Below are positions 15,097-22,986 of a stretch of DNA of 22,986 bases, piece by piece. A program made the position numbers and the translations under genes. This stretch comes from an uncultured Acetatifactor sp. Its GTDB lineage: Bacteria; Bacillota; Clostridia; Lachnospirales; Lachnospiraceae. The DNA is taken from positions 1-22,986 of the forward strand of contig CAKSAM010000038.1 of assembly GCA_934436245.1 (NCBI GenBank), given 5' to 3'. Positions within the stretch are counted from its first letter, which is position 1. The number at the start of each line of letters is the position of its first letter. Below the pieces are notes generated by a model. It made no database searches. It had not been told where the DNA came from and was given only the letters and a program-made list of their open reading frames with translations.

Positions 15097-16335
15097 TCAC
15101 AGTTTAATTTCTTCTTTCCAGATATGATGGGTTGCTGCCCGGAAATTACCGAATCCCAGATCCTCCAGTTCCACTTGCAGATGTGTTTCGTCTTTCATCT
15201 CTGCCCGGATACGCAGTCTGGTAATTCCCTCCTGCAGTTCTTCCGGAACAATCCTGGCAATTCTGTTTCCCTTTCCGGTCAGTGATGTGATCAGGATCTC
15301 CACATCCCTTCCCTCCAACAGGTAAAATTCCATATTGTTTTGTGCCTCATACCAGTTGATCCCGGCATCCAGAAGTGGCAGATAGGACTCCTCTCCCTGT
15401 CTGCGCACTTTCATACCGATGTTGGATTTCAGCTTGTCCTGCCCCAGATACACATAATTTTTGCCGGTCTCCCCGGGATGCAGCCTCTCCATCATGCTGT
15501 AACAGGCACCTTTGCTGAACAGGTTATTCCCCTGGAACACTCTTCTACCCTTGCACAGGTATCGCAGAGACTCTTTCATCCAGTCCTGGGAATATTCCTC
15601 TCCGATCAGATAGACTGCGGATACCATCCTGTTCTCACACAACTGTGTCACAATTTCCAGAAATTTTTCATCCGATTTTTCTATGGGAAAAGGGAACTCC
15701 CTCTCCTCCATATACGCTACCACCGGTGTCGTATGTCTGTTGCATTCCATGCAATAAGTCCGGATTGCACCGTCTCCGTATTCACACAAAACCGTGCGAT
15801 TCTTCCATAGTTCTTCCGGCTGATATAAATTATAATAATAAAAGCTTTCGCGATGACTTTGAAAATAGATATTTTCCGTTTTCAAATGCAATGCCTCAGC
15901 AACCTGTGAAAGCACCTCGAGCATTCTCGCATCGAGTTCCTCGCAGGTGATCATCATAGCCCCGATCCGCTCGGAAGAAATGATCTGTGACAACAGCCCC
16001 AGACTTCTTTTTATAAAAAGTGTCAGTAACGCTACGGGATCCAGTGTACTTCCATCGACCTGTACCGGCTCCCCTTCTTGCGCAAGCTTCAAAATATTTT
16101 CTACAAGAATTCCCTCTTCTTCCTCTGCATAGCGAATTGCTTCACTCCCGTAAAACCACTGGTTTACTCCCTGTCTTTTGCTGAGGACCAACGGAATTGT
16201 ATAAGCCTCGGAGCCAGCAACAGAAGACAATGTCGTGATTTCTTCTTCCTTTCCCGTGACATAACAGCTGACCTGTGCATAACTGTAGCTCAAGTCATAC
16301 CCCACTATCACTTTTTCACTTCCCGGCAGCCGCAT
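15097..16335 (-). CDS. Degenerate Hsp70/actin-fold protein (DUF5716-like)
   Basis: 412 aa. The layout suggests an actin/Hsp70 ATPase fold. VIVGYDLSYSYAQVSC (9-24) sits where Hsp70 has GIDLGTTN. WFYGSEAIRYA (60-70) resembles the VGxxA region. TVLCEYGDGAIRTY (181-194) resembles phosphate-2. VYLIGEEYSQDW (241-252) and GNNLFSKGACY (269-279) resemble the adenosine motif and the following conserved region. The last 100 residues are beta-rich, like an Hsp70 substrate-binding domain, with no helical lid. The phosphate loops differ strongly from consensus, so it may bind nucleotide weakly or not at all. From memory it resembles the family named DUF5716. AGGAGG lies nine bases before ATG 16335. Second gene of the operon. 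Confidence 0.7.
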   Translation of the reverse strand: MRLPGSEKVIVGYDLSYSYAQVSCYVTGKEEEITTLSSVAGSEAYTIPLVLSKRQGVNQWFYGSEAIRYAEEEEGILVENILKLAQEGEPVQVDGSTLDPVALLTLFIKRSLGLLSQIISSERIGAMMITCEELDARMLEVLSQVAEALHLKTENIYFQSHRESFYYYNLYQPEELWKNRTVLCEYGDGAIRTYCMECNRHTTPVVAYMEEREFPFPIEKSDEKFLEIVTQLCENRMVSAVYLIGEEYSQDWMKESLRYLCKGRRVFQGNNLFSKGACYSMMERLHPGETGKNYVYLGQDKLKSNIGMKVRRQGEESYLPLLDAGINWYEAQNNMEFYLLEGRDVEILITSLTGKGNRIARIVPEELQEGITRLRIRAEMKDETHLQVELEDLGFGNFRAATHHIWKEEIKL

Positions 16336-16371
16336 GCTCTTCCGCCTCCTCTCATCCGGTATTATCCTGTT

Positions 16372-19300
16372 TTATTGTAATGTAAATAATCTGTGATCCA
16401 GATACTCTCTCCGATAATATTCCTCTATCAGATGATCCAGAGTCGTATCATCCCTCAATGTCATACTGATCATCATGTCGTTGATCATCTCATACTTGCT
16501 GTCCGGACTTTCATTCATAATGTCGCTTCTCTGCAGACTTCCGCTTTCTGTAAGCTGCTCTTCGTTCTCTGATTCTTCCATAATGTAGTACTGAAGATTT
16601 TCGCCGAAAAACAATACAAATTCCTTGAAAAATACACCACTGTACACTTCCTGCATGTATTCCGACAGATAATCTTCTGCCTGACCGTTCTCATGCAGCA
16701 TCACATAGTGGATTCTTGCCCGGACACCACCTCTGGTGTGATACTCTACGATGGTCTTGTCCTTCATTTCCTGCAGCTGTGGCAGGCAGTCTTTGTACTC
16801 TCTGAAAAAATTCAGATGAATATGTTCCTTCATCATTTCCTGCAGGAACTCCTGTATCAGAGGTTCATCCTCTCTTTCCATTCTGTCCTTATTTTCCGCA
16901 TAGAATTTCAAGTAGGCCAGTTTGCAGATCCTCTGTGTCTCTTCCCCCCGCAGATAACAGTTCCTGATCTCACGGAAAATATACTCTTCCGTGATCTTTT
17001 CCCGGCAGAAATAATCATAGGAGCTCTGCACCAGAACAGCCTCCTCAATCTCCTGTCTGGCACCCTGGGATATATAATACCGGAAAATATCCAGACGTTC
17101 CCCCACAAAAGCTCCCGAGAATAACATCTGCAACAATATTTTTTCACTCAGAATGTAGCAGTCGACTTCAAACGACCTGGCAGTTTTCCAGATATCTCTC
17201 AGTTCTTTTGTAGTGCCAACAGCATAACGCACCAGATATTCCAGAATTTGTCCGTTGTACTTTCCTTTCCTGAAAGATGTCAGTGCCGCAGCATATAAAA
17301 CAGTCTCGCCTTCATGAGCCGCCTGTGATATCACTCCGTCCGTAAGCCGCAACAGAATCTTGGCATCTGCAAAATAGGGCGTATAGCGCTCTATCCATTC
17401 GTATGCTTTCTCGTAACTGCCCCTTAACACCAGAAATCTGAGTATCGTCTCTCTCTGTTCCCCGGACAATTCTTCTCCGGAAATCTCCTGCAGATATTCA
17501 TCCAGTGCCTGCATATTATCTGCATCAAAATAAGCCTGTACCAGTTGAACAGAAATAGCATTCCGAAGCTTCAGTTCTACACAAGGGTTTGTTGCAAGTC
17601 TTGCCATGCGCATGATTTTTGCAGAAGATATTCTCTCCTCAGATCTGCCGTTTTCCATAAAATAAAGATCCAGTTCCGCAGTATCCGGCACATAATGCTC
17701 CAGAAGTCTCAGATACTTTCCGGGCACCAGCAGCTTCTCCAACGTATATTCCACATTTTTCAGAAAACGGTTGCCATAGGCATCTTCAAAAGCGATGGTA
17801 TACTCATTACCGTAGACTGCCACCCATGCAACACCATTTTGTAAAGCAGTCTCCGCCTGCACGAGATTTCCCGGCTGTCCTACAATGACCTTACGCATTC
17901 TGGCATCCTCTACCCTGACCAGATGCGCAAACAGCAGCTGCGACAAAGGCTTTGCCATGACTTCCGTTACAATGGCCGGTGATAAAAATTCCTGATACAA
18001 TGCCGCCAGATGCCTGTTAATATGCTGCTTCTGAATCTGATCGATCACAAACCGCTCCATGCGGGGTTCATAATGTTGATATAATTCCTCATACTCTTTT
18101 CTGTGCTTCAGTAAATATGCATACAGGAAAGCACTGTGTTCATAATCCAGATTGCTCTGGAATGAAAAATACATCAATATGACCTTGGGAAGCTCCTGTA
18201 TTGCATCCATATCAATGGACGCCATGTAGTATTCATACAGATTCGTGATTCTCAGATGGCTCTCCACACCTCTCTGATACCACAGAAAGGCATCGGCTCC
18301 TGTCTTGCTGCCCTTGATCAGAAGGCTGCATACCTCCTGAAGGATTCTCACATCATTCTTTTTCTCATAAAGATTGCGTAAAATTCTGCCAAGCAGGGGG
18401 GAATACTCCCGGACTCTCCCCGACAGATACAGCAACTGTTCCACCAGACTGTCATTCACGGCATTCTGTCTGACGCCAAAATTGAGCACCTGCAGTTCAA
18501 AACCGTTCAGTTTCCTTAACAGTGCCGGATTTCCGTTTAAAAGAGTCAAAGCTTCCAGATAGATGACCGGGCTGCTGCAGCCATACTGATACTGTTTTTC
18601 CAGAAACATCCATTTCCCGGAAGTCGAGCGGTTGTATTCTTCGGACAGATATAACAACAGCCATGCCACACGCCAACAGGATCTGTCATAACGGTAGATC
18701 TGCTCCACCTGTTCTGCCATCTGCAGTGTATACTGCGGATCCCTGTGGATCAGTGTGGTCAGATACAGATAATATGCCCATAATTCACCGCCGGTGGCAT
18801 TCTGTGCCTCCAGCATGTCTGCCGCATGATCCAGGATCCACCCTGCCTCATTGTACCGTTCTTCTGTAATCAGGAGCTGTGCCTGAAACAATCTCGCAGA
18901 CACGTCCTTCTCATCCATGGTCACCATGCGCTCTACCAGTTTTCCGGTCTCCGAAAGCCAGGTTCCTGTGCCAATTTTCTTCAGGCGGAACTCCTCATAA
19001 TATTTCATCATCCTGGAAACACACTGCATACGGCTGTGATCCGCATGGTGCATCACAGCACCGTCTCCCAGCTGTACCGTTACCGGAATTTCCAGAGAAG
19101 TATACGCATTATAGATATAGATCCTTCCAAAATTTCTGCCGGGTCTGCAGAGACTGCTGTCAATGTATACCGGCAGTCTGCAGCGGTTGCCAAGGAAGTC
19201 GTCATCACCGATGATTTCTTTTTCCGTAAAGACAAATTCTCCTTCGCACTCCACCTGTAATCTGGTATATCCCCAGCCATTCCTCACGATGGTCAGGGTA

Positions 19301-19947
19301 TTCTCCGTAACGCCGTAGTTGTCCCCACTGCGAGGCAGTTTCTTTATCAGTTCCTTCTCCTCGGTCAAAAATTCCAGCTGTTGCTTTTTATTGATGCAGA
19401 TAAGAAATTCTTCTACATTCTGTTCATTTCCCTCATAAGCAGACAAAATACGGTAGCTGTCATAGAAATGGGCGTCATTTCCCTGAAACAGGCGTAAAAA
19501 ATCCGGATCATAGAACAGACGCACGGCTTCTTTCCAGTTGCTTTTCGCCAGATTGGCAAAATGGAACAAATTCCTGATAGGACCTATGGAAGAATTCAGC
19601 ACCCCATGTTCCACTGTCACTACAAAAGGAAGATTATATTCTCCTCTGTTGCTGACAACAGAAAAGGCTCCTTTTACCACATTCCCTTCCTCCAGATTCT
19701 CTCCGTGGAAACAATAAAAGATTTCTGCATCAGCACCGGTAAACTGATCTGTCATGCATTCCATCCGCAGATGGTCCGATATTACAGATCCTTTTACATA
19801 GCCGTCTGATGCAGAAAGGATGTGAAAAGAGCCTTCATATGCCGTCCCCTGTGATAGGGAAATTTCTATTTTAGAGCAGGAGAATTCCAATGAACCATTC
19901 TCGTAATCGAAGTTTCCTCCTAAAATTCTATCAATAATCTCCTGCAT
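16372..19947 (-). CDS. Large 1191-aa protein of unknown function (DUF5717-like)
   Basis: 1191 aa, with no signal peptide and no clear membrane segment, so probably cytosolic. Residues about 20-115 and 215-295 are beta-rich and share a pattern ending in NLPFVVTVEHG and SLEIPVTVQLG, suggesting two related beta-sandwich modules separated by a helical stretch. From about 330 the protein is almost wholly helical, with spaced TPR/HEAT-like helices (EERYNEAGWILDHAADMLEA, GSYEKAYEWIERY). From memory this resembles the family named DUF5717, which neighbours DUF5716 in Lachnospiraceae. ATG 19947 has only a weak GAAGG close upstream. It is the first gene of the four-gene operon and has a good promoter. 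A scaffold role is inference. Confidence 0.75.
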   Translation of the reverse strand: MQEIIDRILGGNFDYENGSLEFSCSKIEISLSQGTAYEGSFHILSASDGYVKGSVISDHLRMECMTDQFTGADAEIFYCFHGENLEEGNVVKGAFSVVSNRGEYNLPFVVTVEHGVLNSSIGPIRNLFHFANLAKSNWKEAVRLFYDPDFLRLFQGNDAHFYDSYRILSAYEGNEQNVEEFLICINKKQQLEFLTEEKELIKKLPRSGDNYGVTENTLTIVRNGWGYTRLQVECEGEFVFTEKEIIGDDDFLGNRCRLPVYIDSSLCRPGRNFGRIYIYNAYTSLEIPVTVQLGDGAVMHHADHSRMQCVSRMMKYYEEFRLKKIGTGTWLSETGKLVERMVTMDEKDVSARLFQAQLLITEERYNEAGWILDHAADMLEAQNATGGELWAYYLYLTTLIHRDPQYTLQMAEQVEQIYRYDRSCWRVAWLLLYLSEEYNRSTSGKWMFLEKQYQYGCSSPVIYLEALTLLNGNPALLRKLNGFELQVLNFGVRQNAVNDSLVEQLLYLSGRVREYSPLLGRILRNLYEKKNDVRILQEVCSLLIKGSKTGADAFLWYQRGVESHLRITNLYEYYMASIDMDAIQELPKVILMYFSFQSNLDYEHSAFLYAYLLKHRKEYEELYQHYEPRMERFVIDQIQKQHINRHLAALYQEFLSPAIVTEVMAKPLSQLLFAHLVRVEDARMRKVIVGQPGNLVQAETALQNGVAWVAVYGNEYTIAFEDAYGNRFLKNVEYTLEKLLVPGKYLRLLEHYVPDTAELDLYFMENGRSEERISSAKIMRMARLATNPCVELKLRNAISVQLVQAYFDADNMQALDEYLQEISGEELSGEQRETILRFLVLRGSYEKAYEWIERYTPYFADAKILLRLTDGVISQAAHEGETVLYAAALTSFRKGKYNGQILEYLVRYAVGTTKELRDIWKTARSFEVDCYILSEKILLQMLFSGAFVGERLDIFRYYISQGARQEIEEAVLVQSSYDYFCREKITEEYIFREIRNCYLRGEETQRICKLAYLKFYAENKDRMEREDEPLIQEFLQEMMKEHIHLNFFREYKDCLPQLQEMKDKTIVEYHTRGGVRARIHYVMLHENGQAEDYLSEYMQEVYSGVFFKEFVLFFGENLQYYIMEESENEEQLTESGSLQRSDIMNESPDSKYEMINDMMISMTLRDDTTLDHLIEEYYRREYLDHRLFTLQ

Positions 19948-19972
19948 GTACCTTCACCCGTTCCCTGTTGTC

Positions 19973-20012
19973 AATTTGGATTTATTATACCAAATTTCGT
20001 ACGTAAGGGCAA
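19973..20012 (-). promoter_or_regulatory. Promoter and operator of the four-gene operon
   Basis: On the minus strand, TTGCCC (20007-20012), a 17-base spacer and a perfect TATAAT (19984-19989) form a strong promoter about 35 nt before the 1191-aa gene. AATTTGG (19973-19979) and CCAAATT (19990-19996) are exact inverted repeats 10 bp apart that bracket the -10 box, a good position for a repressor. Confidence 0.7.
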
Positions 20013-20025
20013 GGTGCCATACCTG

Positions 20026-20919
20026 TTAGTCCAGGTTTAATTTTTTATTCATGATGTAATAAGATACTCCGTACATGATCGCCGCAAAGAGCAGACTGGT
20101 AATCACATTAATATCATAGGACGAATTGGTGGACAGCGCAACTCCTCCTGTACTTCTCACCACATTGCTGCCAAACATGAGGGCACTCTGCACAGTACTT
20201 CCGATGATGGAAGAAAGAATCGTCACTCCCGCATAGGCCAGGATTCCCATAAGTCCTTTGTGTTTGGAAGACAACTGGCCGATCGTCAGGGCACCGAACA
20301 GGGTAACCATAGTAATGAAAGGTCCTACCACATAGGTTAAGAGCAGTGTGATCCCATAATGCAGCAGATTGATTCCCATCTCTTCTTCGTATGTTCTGCC
20401 AAGTTCATAACAAGCATCCGCCAGGAATTCCCATATATTGCCATTATATTGTGTCAGTACACCACTCAGCTCACCAATATTTAAAAGTCCTGTCATCAAA
20501 GAGACGACCAGTGCCACCACTGAGATACCAATGCCTATCGAAATGAACAGATACCAGACACCGGAGACCAGTACCTTGCTTAAGAACAGCTGGTTGGCTG
20601 TCACCGGCAGGGTATGGGACAGATATCCCTCATCCGTATACATACTGCGGTAAAAGCGGATGCCCAGGAAGATCAGCATGCCCCAGGTAGACGCCAGCAG
20701 CATGATCACATACAGGATCAGTGTTGCCACAAAGGACGAGAGCACAAACCAACTCTGTGCCGCATTTATATCATTACCATCCACAATTTCCGTCACCAGT
20801 CCTCCCGGCATGCGTAATACCACGCAGCCGATCACAGTGACTACAAGCATTCCCAGAAGCATCAGTGTGCCCGCTTTCCAGATATTTTTCCATTCATATT
20901 TCATTAATTTTCCTAACAT
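20026..20919 (-). CDS. ABC-2 type transporter permease
   Basis: 297 aa with about six hydrophobic segments (roughly 16-36, 58-88, 115-142, 205-225, 232-252 and 270-288). The N-terminal MLGKLMKYEWKN and the GYLSHTLPVT segment are typical of Firmicute ABC-2 permeases encoded beside YtrA-type GntR regulators. The ATG at 20919 overlaps the ATPase stop by seven bases (ATGTTAG), so translation is probably coupled. The substrate is unknown; relatives act in cell-envelope or antimicrobial stress responses or export of lipids or peptides. Confidence 0.88.
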   Translation of the reverse strand: MLGKLMKYEWKNIWKAGTLMLLGMLVVTVIGCVVLRMPGGLVTEIVDGNDINAAQSWFVLSSFVATLILYVIMLLASTWGMLIFLGIRFYRSMYTDEGYLSHTLPVTANQLFLSKVLVSGVWYLFISIGIGISVVALVVSLMTGLLNIGELSGVLTQYNGNIWEFLADACYELGRTYEEEMGINLLHYGITLLLTYVVGPFITMVTLFGALTIGQLSSKHKGLMGILAYAGVTILSSIIGSTVQSALMFGSNVVRSTGGVALSTNSSYDINVITSLLFAAIMYGVSYYIMNKKLNLD

Positions 20920-21611
20920 GCGAACACCTCCCGGAAGTAAGCATCTACAGACTTACCCTTCTCTTCTCTGATATTATCAACGGATGTGTATAACACTAAC
21001 TGCCCGTAGCGCATGAAGATCACTTCATCCAGCACCTGCTCCACATCCTCGATCAGATGGGTGGAGATCAGTACCGTAGCTTCGGGATTGTAGTTGTTGA
21101 TAATGGTGCGCAGGATGTAATCTCTCGCCGCCGGATCCACACCGGCAATCGGCTCATCGAGAATATACAGGCTGGCATTCCGGCTCATCACCAGGATCAG
21201 CTGTACCTTTTCCTTTGTACCTTTGGATAAGGTCCGCATCTTCACCGTGGGGTCGATTCCAAGGCTTTTTAACATTTCTTCCGCACGTTCCCTGGAAAAG
21301 TCCGCATAAAAGTCCTGAAAGAAATCCAGGATCTCCCGGATCGTCTGATTCATGGTCAGATAGGTACGATCCGGCAGGTAAGCTACCTTACTCTTGGTCG
21401 CCGGTCCCACGTAATTGCCGTCAATCATGATCGTACCATCCGTCGGTGTCAGCAGCCCGTTCAGCATTTTGATCAGGGTCGTCTTGCCGCTGCCGTTGGG
21501 TCCCAACAGACCGATGATCTTCCCCTTGGGGAGACTTACGGTCAGATTATTCACAGCCACATTAGTGCCATATTTCTTGGTCAGATTTACAATTTCCACC
21601 AGATTATTCAT
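20913..21611 (-). CDS. ABC-2 type transporter ATP-binding protein
   Basis: 232 aa. Walker A GPNGSGKTT (37-45), Walker B LYILDEP (148-154) and switch His185 are present. The signature is LSKGT (128-132) rather than LSGGQ, common in exporter ATPases of this group. The ATG at 21611 (MNNLVEIV) is favoured over a GTG at 21623, because AGGTGG is eight bases before the ATG and would overlap the GTG. It energises the overlapping permease. It follows the GntR gene by 44 nt in one operon. Confidence 0.92.
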   Translation of the reverse strand: MNNLVEIVNLTKKYGTNVAVNNLTVSLPKGKIIGLLGPNGSGKTTLIKMLNGLLTPTDGTIMIDGNYVGPATKSKVAYLPDRTYLTMNQTIREILDFFQDFYADFSRERAEEMLKSLGIDPTVKMRTLSKGTKEKVQLILVMSRNASLYILDEPIAGVDPAARDYILRTIINNYNPEATVLISTHLIEDVEQVLDEVIFMRYGQLVLYTSVDNIREEKGKSVDAYFREVFAC

Positions 21612-21655
21612 TTCTATTTCCACCTCTCTCTGTTTTCATCATAGGCTTGCACCTC

Positions 21656-22015
21656 TCAGGCTTGTACCTTATCGAAGAGATCCCAGATCTCTTCCCTCTG
21701 ATATCCCAGCTCCTGCATGTTGTTGATGAAGTTCTTCACATGACCGGCCGCCAGCTGTTCTCTGATATTTCCGATCAGCTCCGTATTCTCCGTCACCGTC
21801 CTGCCACTGGTACGTTGCGTCACGATCAGACCACTCCGCTCAAGTTCCGCAAAAGCCTTCTGCATTGTATTCGGATTCACCGCTGCCACTGCTGCAAGAT
21901 CTCTGACACTGGGTAGTTTCTCACCCGGTCGATATTTTCCGGATACGATCTCTCTCTGGATACGTTCTACCAACTGTGCATAAATTGGTCGGTCAGCATC
22001 TAATTCCCACGCCAT
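21656..22015 (-). CDS. GntR-family regulator, YtrA subfamily
   Basis: 119 aa. A GntR winged helix-turn-helix (about 10-75: PIYAQLVERI, GEKLPSVRDLA, VNPNTMQKAFAELE) is followed by a short C-terminal helical tail of about 45 residues and no ligand-binding domain, which is the YtrA plan. ATG 22015 is chosen over ATG 22024 because AAAGGA stands eight bases before the first and directly abuts the second. YtrA members usually repress their own operon containing an ABC transporter. That fits the two ABC genes downstream and the palindrome over the promoter. Confidence 0.92.
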   Translation of the reverse strand: MAWELDADRPIYAQLVERIQREIVSGKYRPGEKLPSVRDLAAVAAVNPNTMQKAFAELERSGLIVTQRTSGRTVTENTELIGNIREQLAAGHVKNFINNMQELGYQREEIWDLFDKVQA

Positions 22016-22113
22016 TCCTATCATCCTTTCTTGTTTCTTATTGTCTGTCTCTTACTATCTGTCACACATCGGTTCTGTCGATGCCTCCCCTGATCCCCCA
22101 TTGTGTTGCTTTG

Positions 22114-22163
22114 TTGTATTATTTATTTAATACAATAATACGCTATTTGCTTTTATCTGTCAA
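22114..22163 (-). promoter_or_regulatory. GntR operon promoter with overlapping operator
   Basis: On the minus strand, consensus TTGACA (22158-22163), a 17-base spacer and TATTAT (22135-22140). Immediately downstream, TTGTATTA (22114-22121) and TAATACAA (22128-22135) are a perfect inverted repeat, 6 bp apart, touching the -10 box and covering the expected transcript start. It is a likely autorepression site for the GntR protein. Confidence 0.85.
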
Positions 22164-22333
22164 GAGCTTTTTGGCTTGTCCGATGAAAATTGTTGGTATT
22201 ACACTTATTACAACATGGTAACTGGAAAGTTAGTTGAATATTGAATAGTTGTTATAAAATCTTCATGGGTCTATGGAAGATAAATTTCCCTGTATGTACT
22301 TTTGGGGACGGGTAAAAAACAAAAACTAAACAA

Positions 22334-22423
22334 TATGGGTCTATAGCGAAAAATTCGTCTACCAGATACTCAATTTCTTCAAAATGAGTATCTCAGAGCC
22401 AGTTTTTTCCCTATAGACCCATA
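22334..22423. repeat. 90-bp imperfect palindrome (right arm)
   Basis: TATGGGTCTATAG (22334-22346) and CTATAGACCCATA (22411-22423) bracket an inner AGATACTCA/TGAGTATCT stem, exactly as at 641-730. The few differences between the two copies lie mostly outside the paired stems. Confidence 0.8.
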
Positions 22424-22564
22424 TTCATCTTTTTATGCGTTATTTGTAGCAAATTTAGTATCTCACAACACGTTTTTTCTGCATAGACCCAAAACGCAGA
22501 ACGCCCACAGTAGGCATTTGGGAATATAACGTTCCCTTGTTATACCTTCCGTTTTTCACGATTT

Positions 22565-22818
22565 GGGTATCTGCAATAGAATAAGCTTCTCATACCCATA
22601 AATTTTTCATAGTGTGGGTATCAGCAACAAAACAAGCTTCTCATACCCTCAAACTTTCCACAGCGTGGGTATCAGCAACAAAACAAGCTTCTCATACCCA
22701 TAAACTTTCCACAGCGTGGGTATCAGCAACAAAACAAGCTTCTCATACCCATAAATTTTCCACAGCGTGGGTATCAGCAACAAAACAAGCTTCTCATACC
22801 CTCAAACTTTTTCACGCT
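22565..22818 (-). repeat. 51-bp tandem array, 5 units (right)
   Basis: GGGTAT recurs at 22565, 22616, 22667, 22718 and 22769, exactly 51 bp apart. The innermost unit is the degenerate one, as in the left array. Right units read AAGCTTCTCATACCC, whereas left units (reverse-complemented) read AAGCTTCCCATACCC or AAGCTTTCCATACCC, so each array has been homogenised separately. Confidence 0.95.
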
Positions 22819-22820
22819 GA

Positions 22821-22986
22821 GGCGGAAGAAGGGTACAGACTAGCTTGCTCCTATCTCCTGTGCCCACACTGTGGCAGAATAAAGAGTACAGAGAAGCTTG
22901 CTCCTATCACCTGTGCCCACACTGTGGCAGAATGAAGGGTACAGACTAGCTTGCTCCTATCTCCTGTGCCCACACTGTGGCAGAAT
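22821..22986. repeat. 52-53-bp tandem array, runs off the window
   Basis: Units begin with GGCGGAA/GGCAGAA at 22821, 22873, 22926 and 22979 (spacing 52, 53, 53). Each has TAGCTTGCTCCTAT or AAGCTTGCTCCTAT and the near-palindrome TGCCCACACTGTGGCA. It directly abuts the 51-bp array, differs in sequence, and has no counterpart at the left edge. Confidence 0.9.

Larger units (their letters stand above)
22261..22818 (-). repeat. Right arm of the long inverted repeat
   Basis: Reverse complement of the left arm (94-803). The inner edge begins CTTCATGGGTCTA; the outer edge lies in the last 51-bp unit (AAACTTTTTCACGCTG). Both the unique palindromic part (22261-22560) and a tandem array (22565-22818) are present. 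It contains no credible gene. The region between the GntR promoter and this arm (22164-22260) also shows nothing recognisable. Confidence 0.9.

Overview
The window looks like a chromosomal segment from a gut-type Firmicute, most likely Lachnospiraceae (Blautia/Dorea/Roseburia-like). This rests on the protein sequences, moderate GC, strong AGGAGG-type ribosome binding sites and the gene families present. No 16S or other taxonomic marker is in view, so the assignment is inference. Every gene I support lies on the minus strand; the plus-strand open frames are shadows.

Layout by coordinate: (1) 94-803, the left arm of a very long inverted repeat, made of a 51-bp tandem array plus a palindrome-rich unique part. 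(2) 819-996, a GC-rich, multiply self-complementary element that could be a structured RNA. (3) HAD phosphatase (1191-1796), a 46-bp tandem array, and a LysR regulator. (4) A purine block, transcribed right to left: purC, purF, purB, a second PurF-like gene, then purA from its own promoter with a leader. (5) A polar amino-acid ABC importer (binding protein, permease, ATPase). (6) A four-gene operon of unknown function: a 1191-aa protein, a degenerate Hsp70/actin-fold protein, a TPR-like protein and a two-TM coiled-coil membrane protein. (7) A GntR/YtrA-type regulator with an ABC-2 ATPase and permease, behind a consensus promoter overlapped by a palindrome. (8) 22261-22818, the right arm of the inverted repeat, followed by an unrelated 52-53-bp tandem array that runs off the window.

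How the genes work together: PurF makes phosphoribosylamine from PRPP, PurC makes SAICAR, PurB cleaves SAICAR and adenylosuccinate, and PurA makes adenylosuccinate from IMP. The block therefore holds the first step of IMP synthesis, one middle step and the AMP branch. The extra PurF-like protein keeps the PRPP loop and four Fe-S cysteines but has Gly where the catalytic Cys should be. The four-gene operon is the best candidate for an undescribed system.

The most striking DNA-level feature is the pair of nearly identical non-coding arms in opposite orientation around about 21.4 kb of housekeeping genes. The left arm is longer by 152 bp, which corresponds to three 51-bp units, and its array contains an obvious three-unit duplication. 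Such arms could support inversion of the whole segment, or could complicate assembly.
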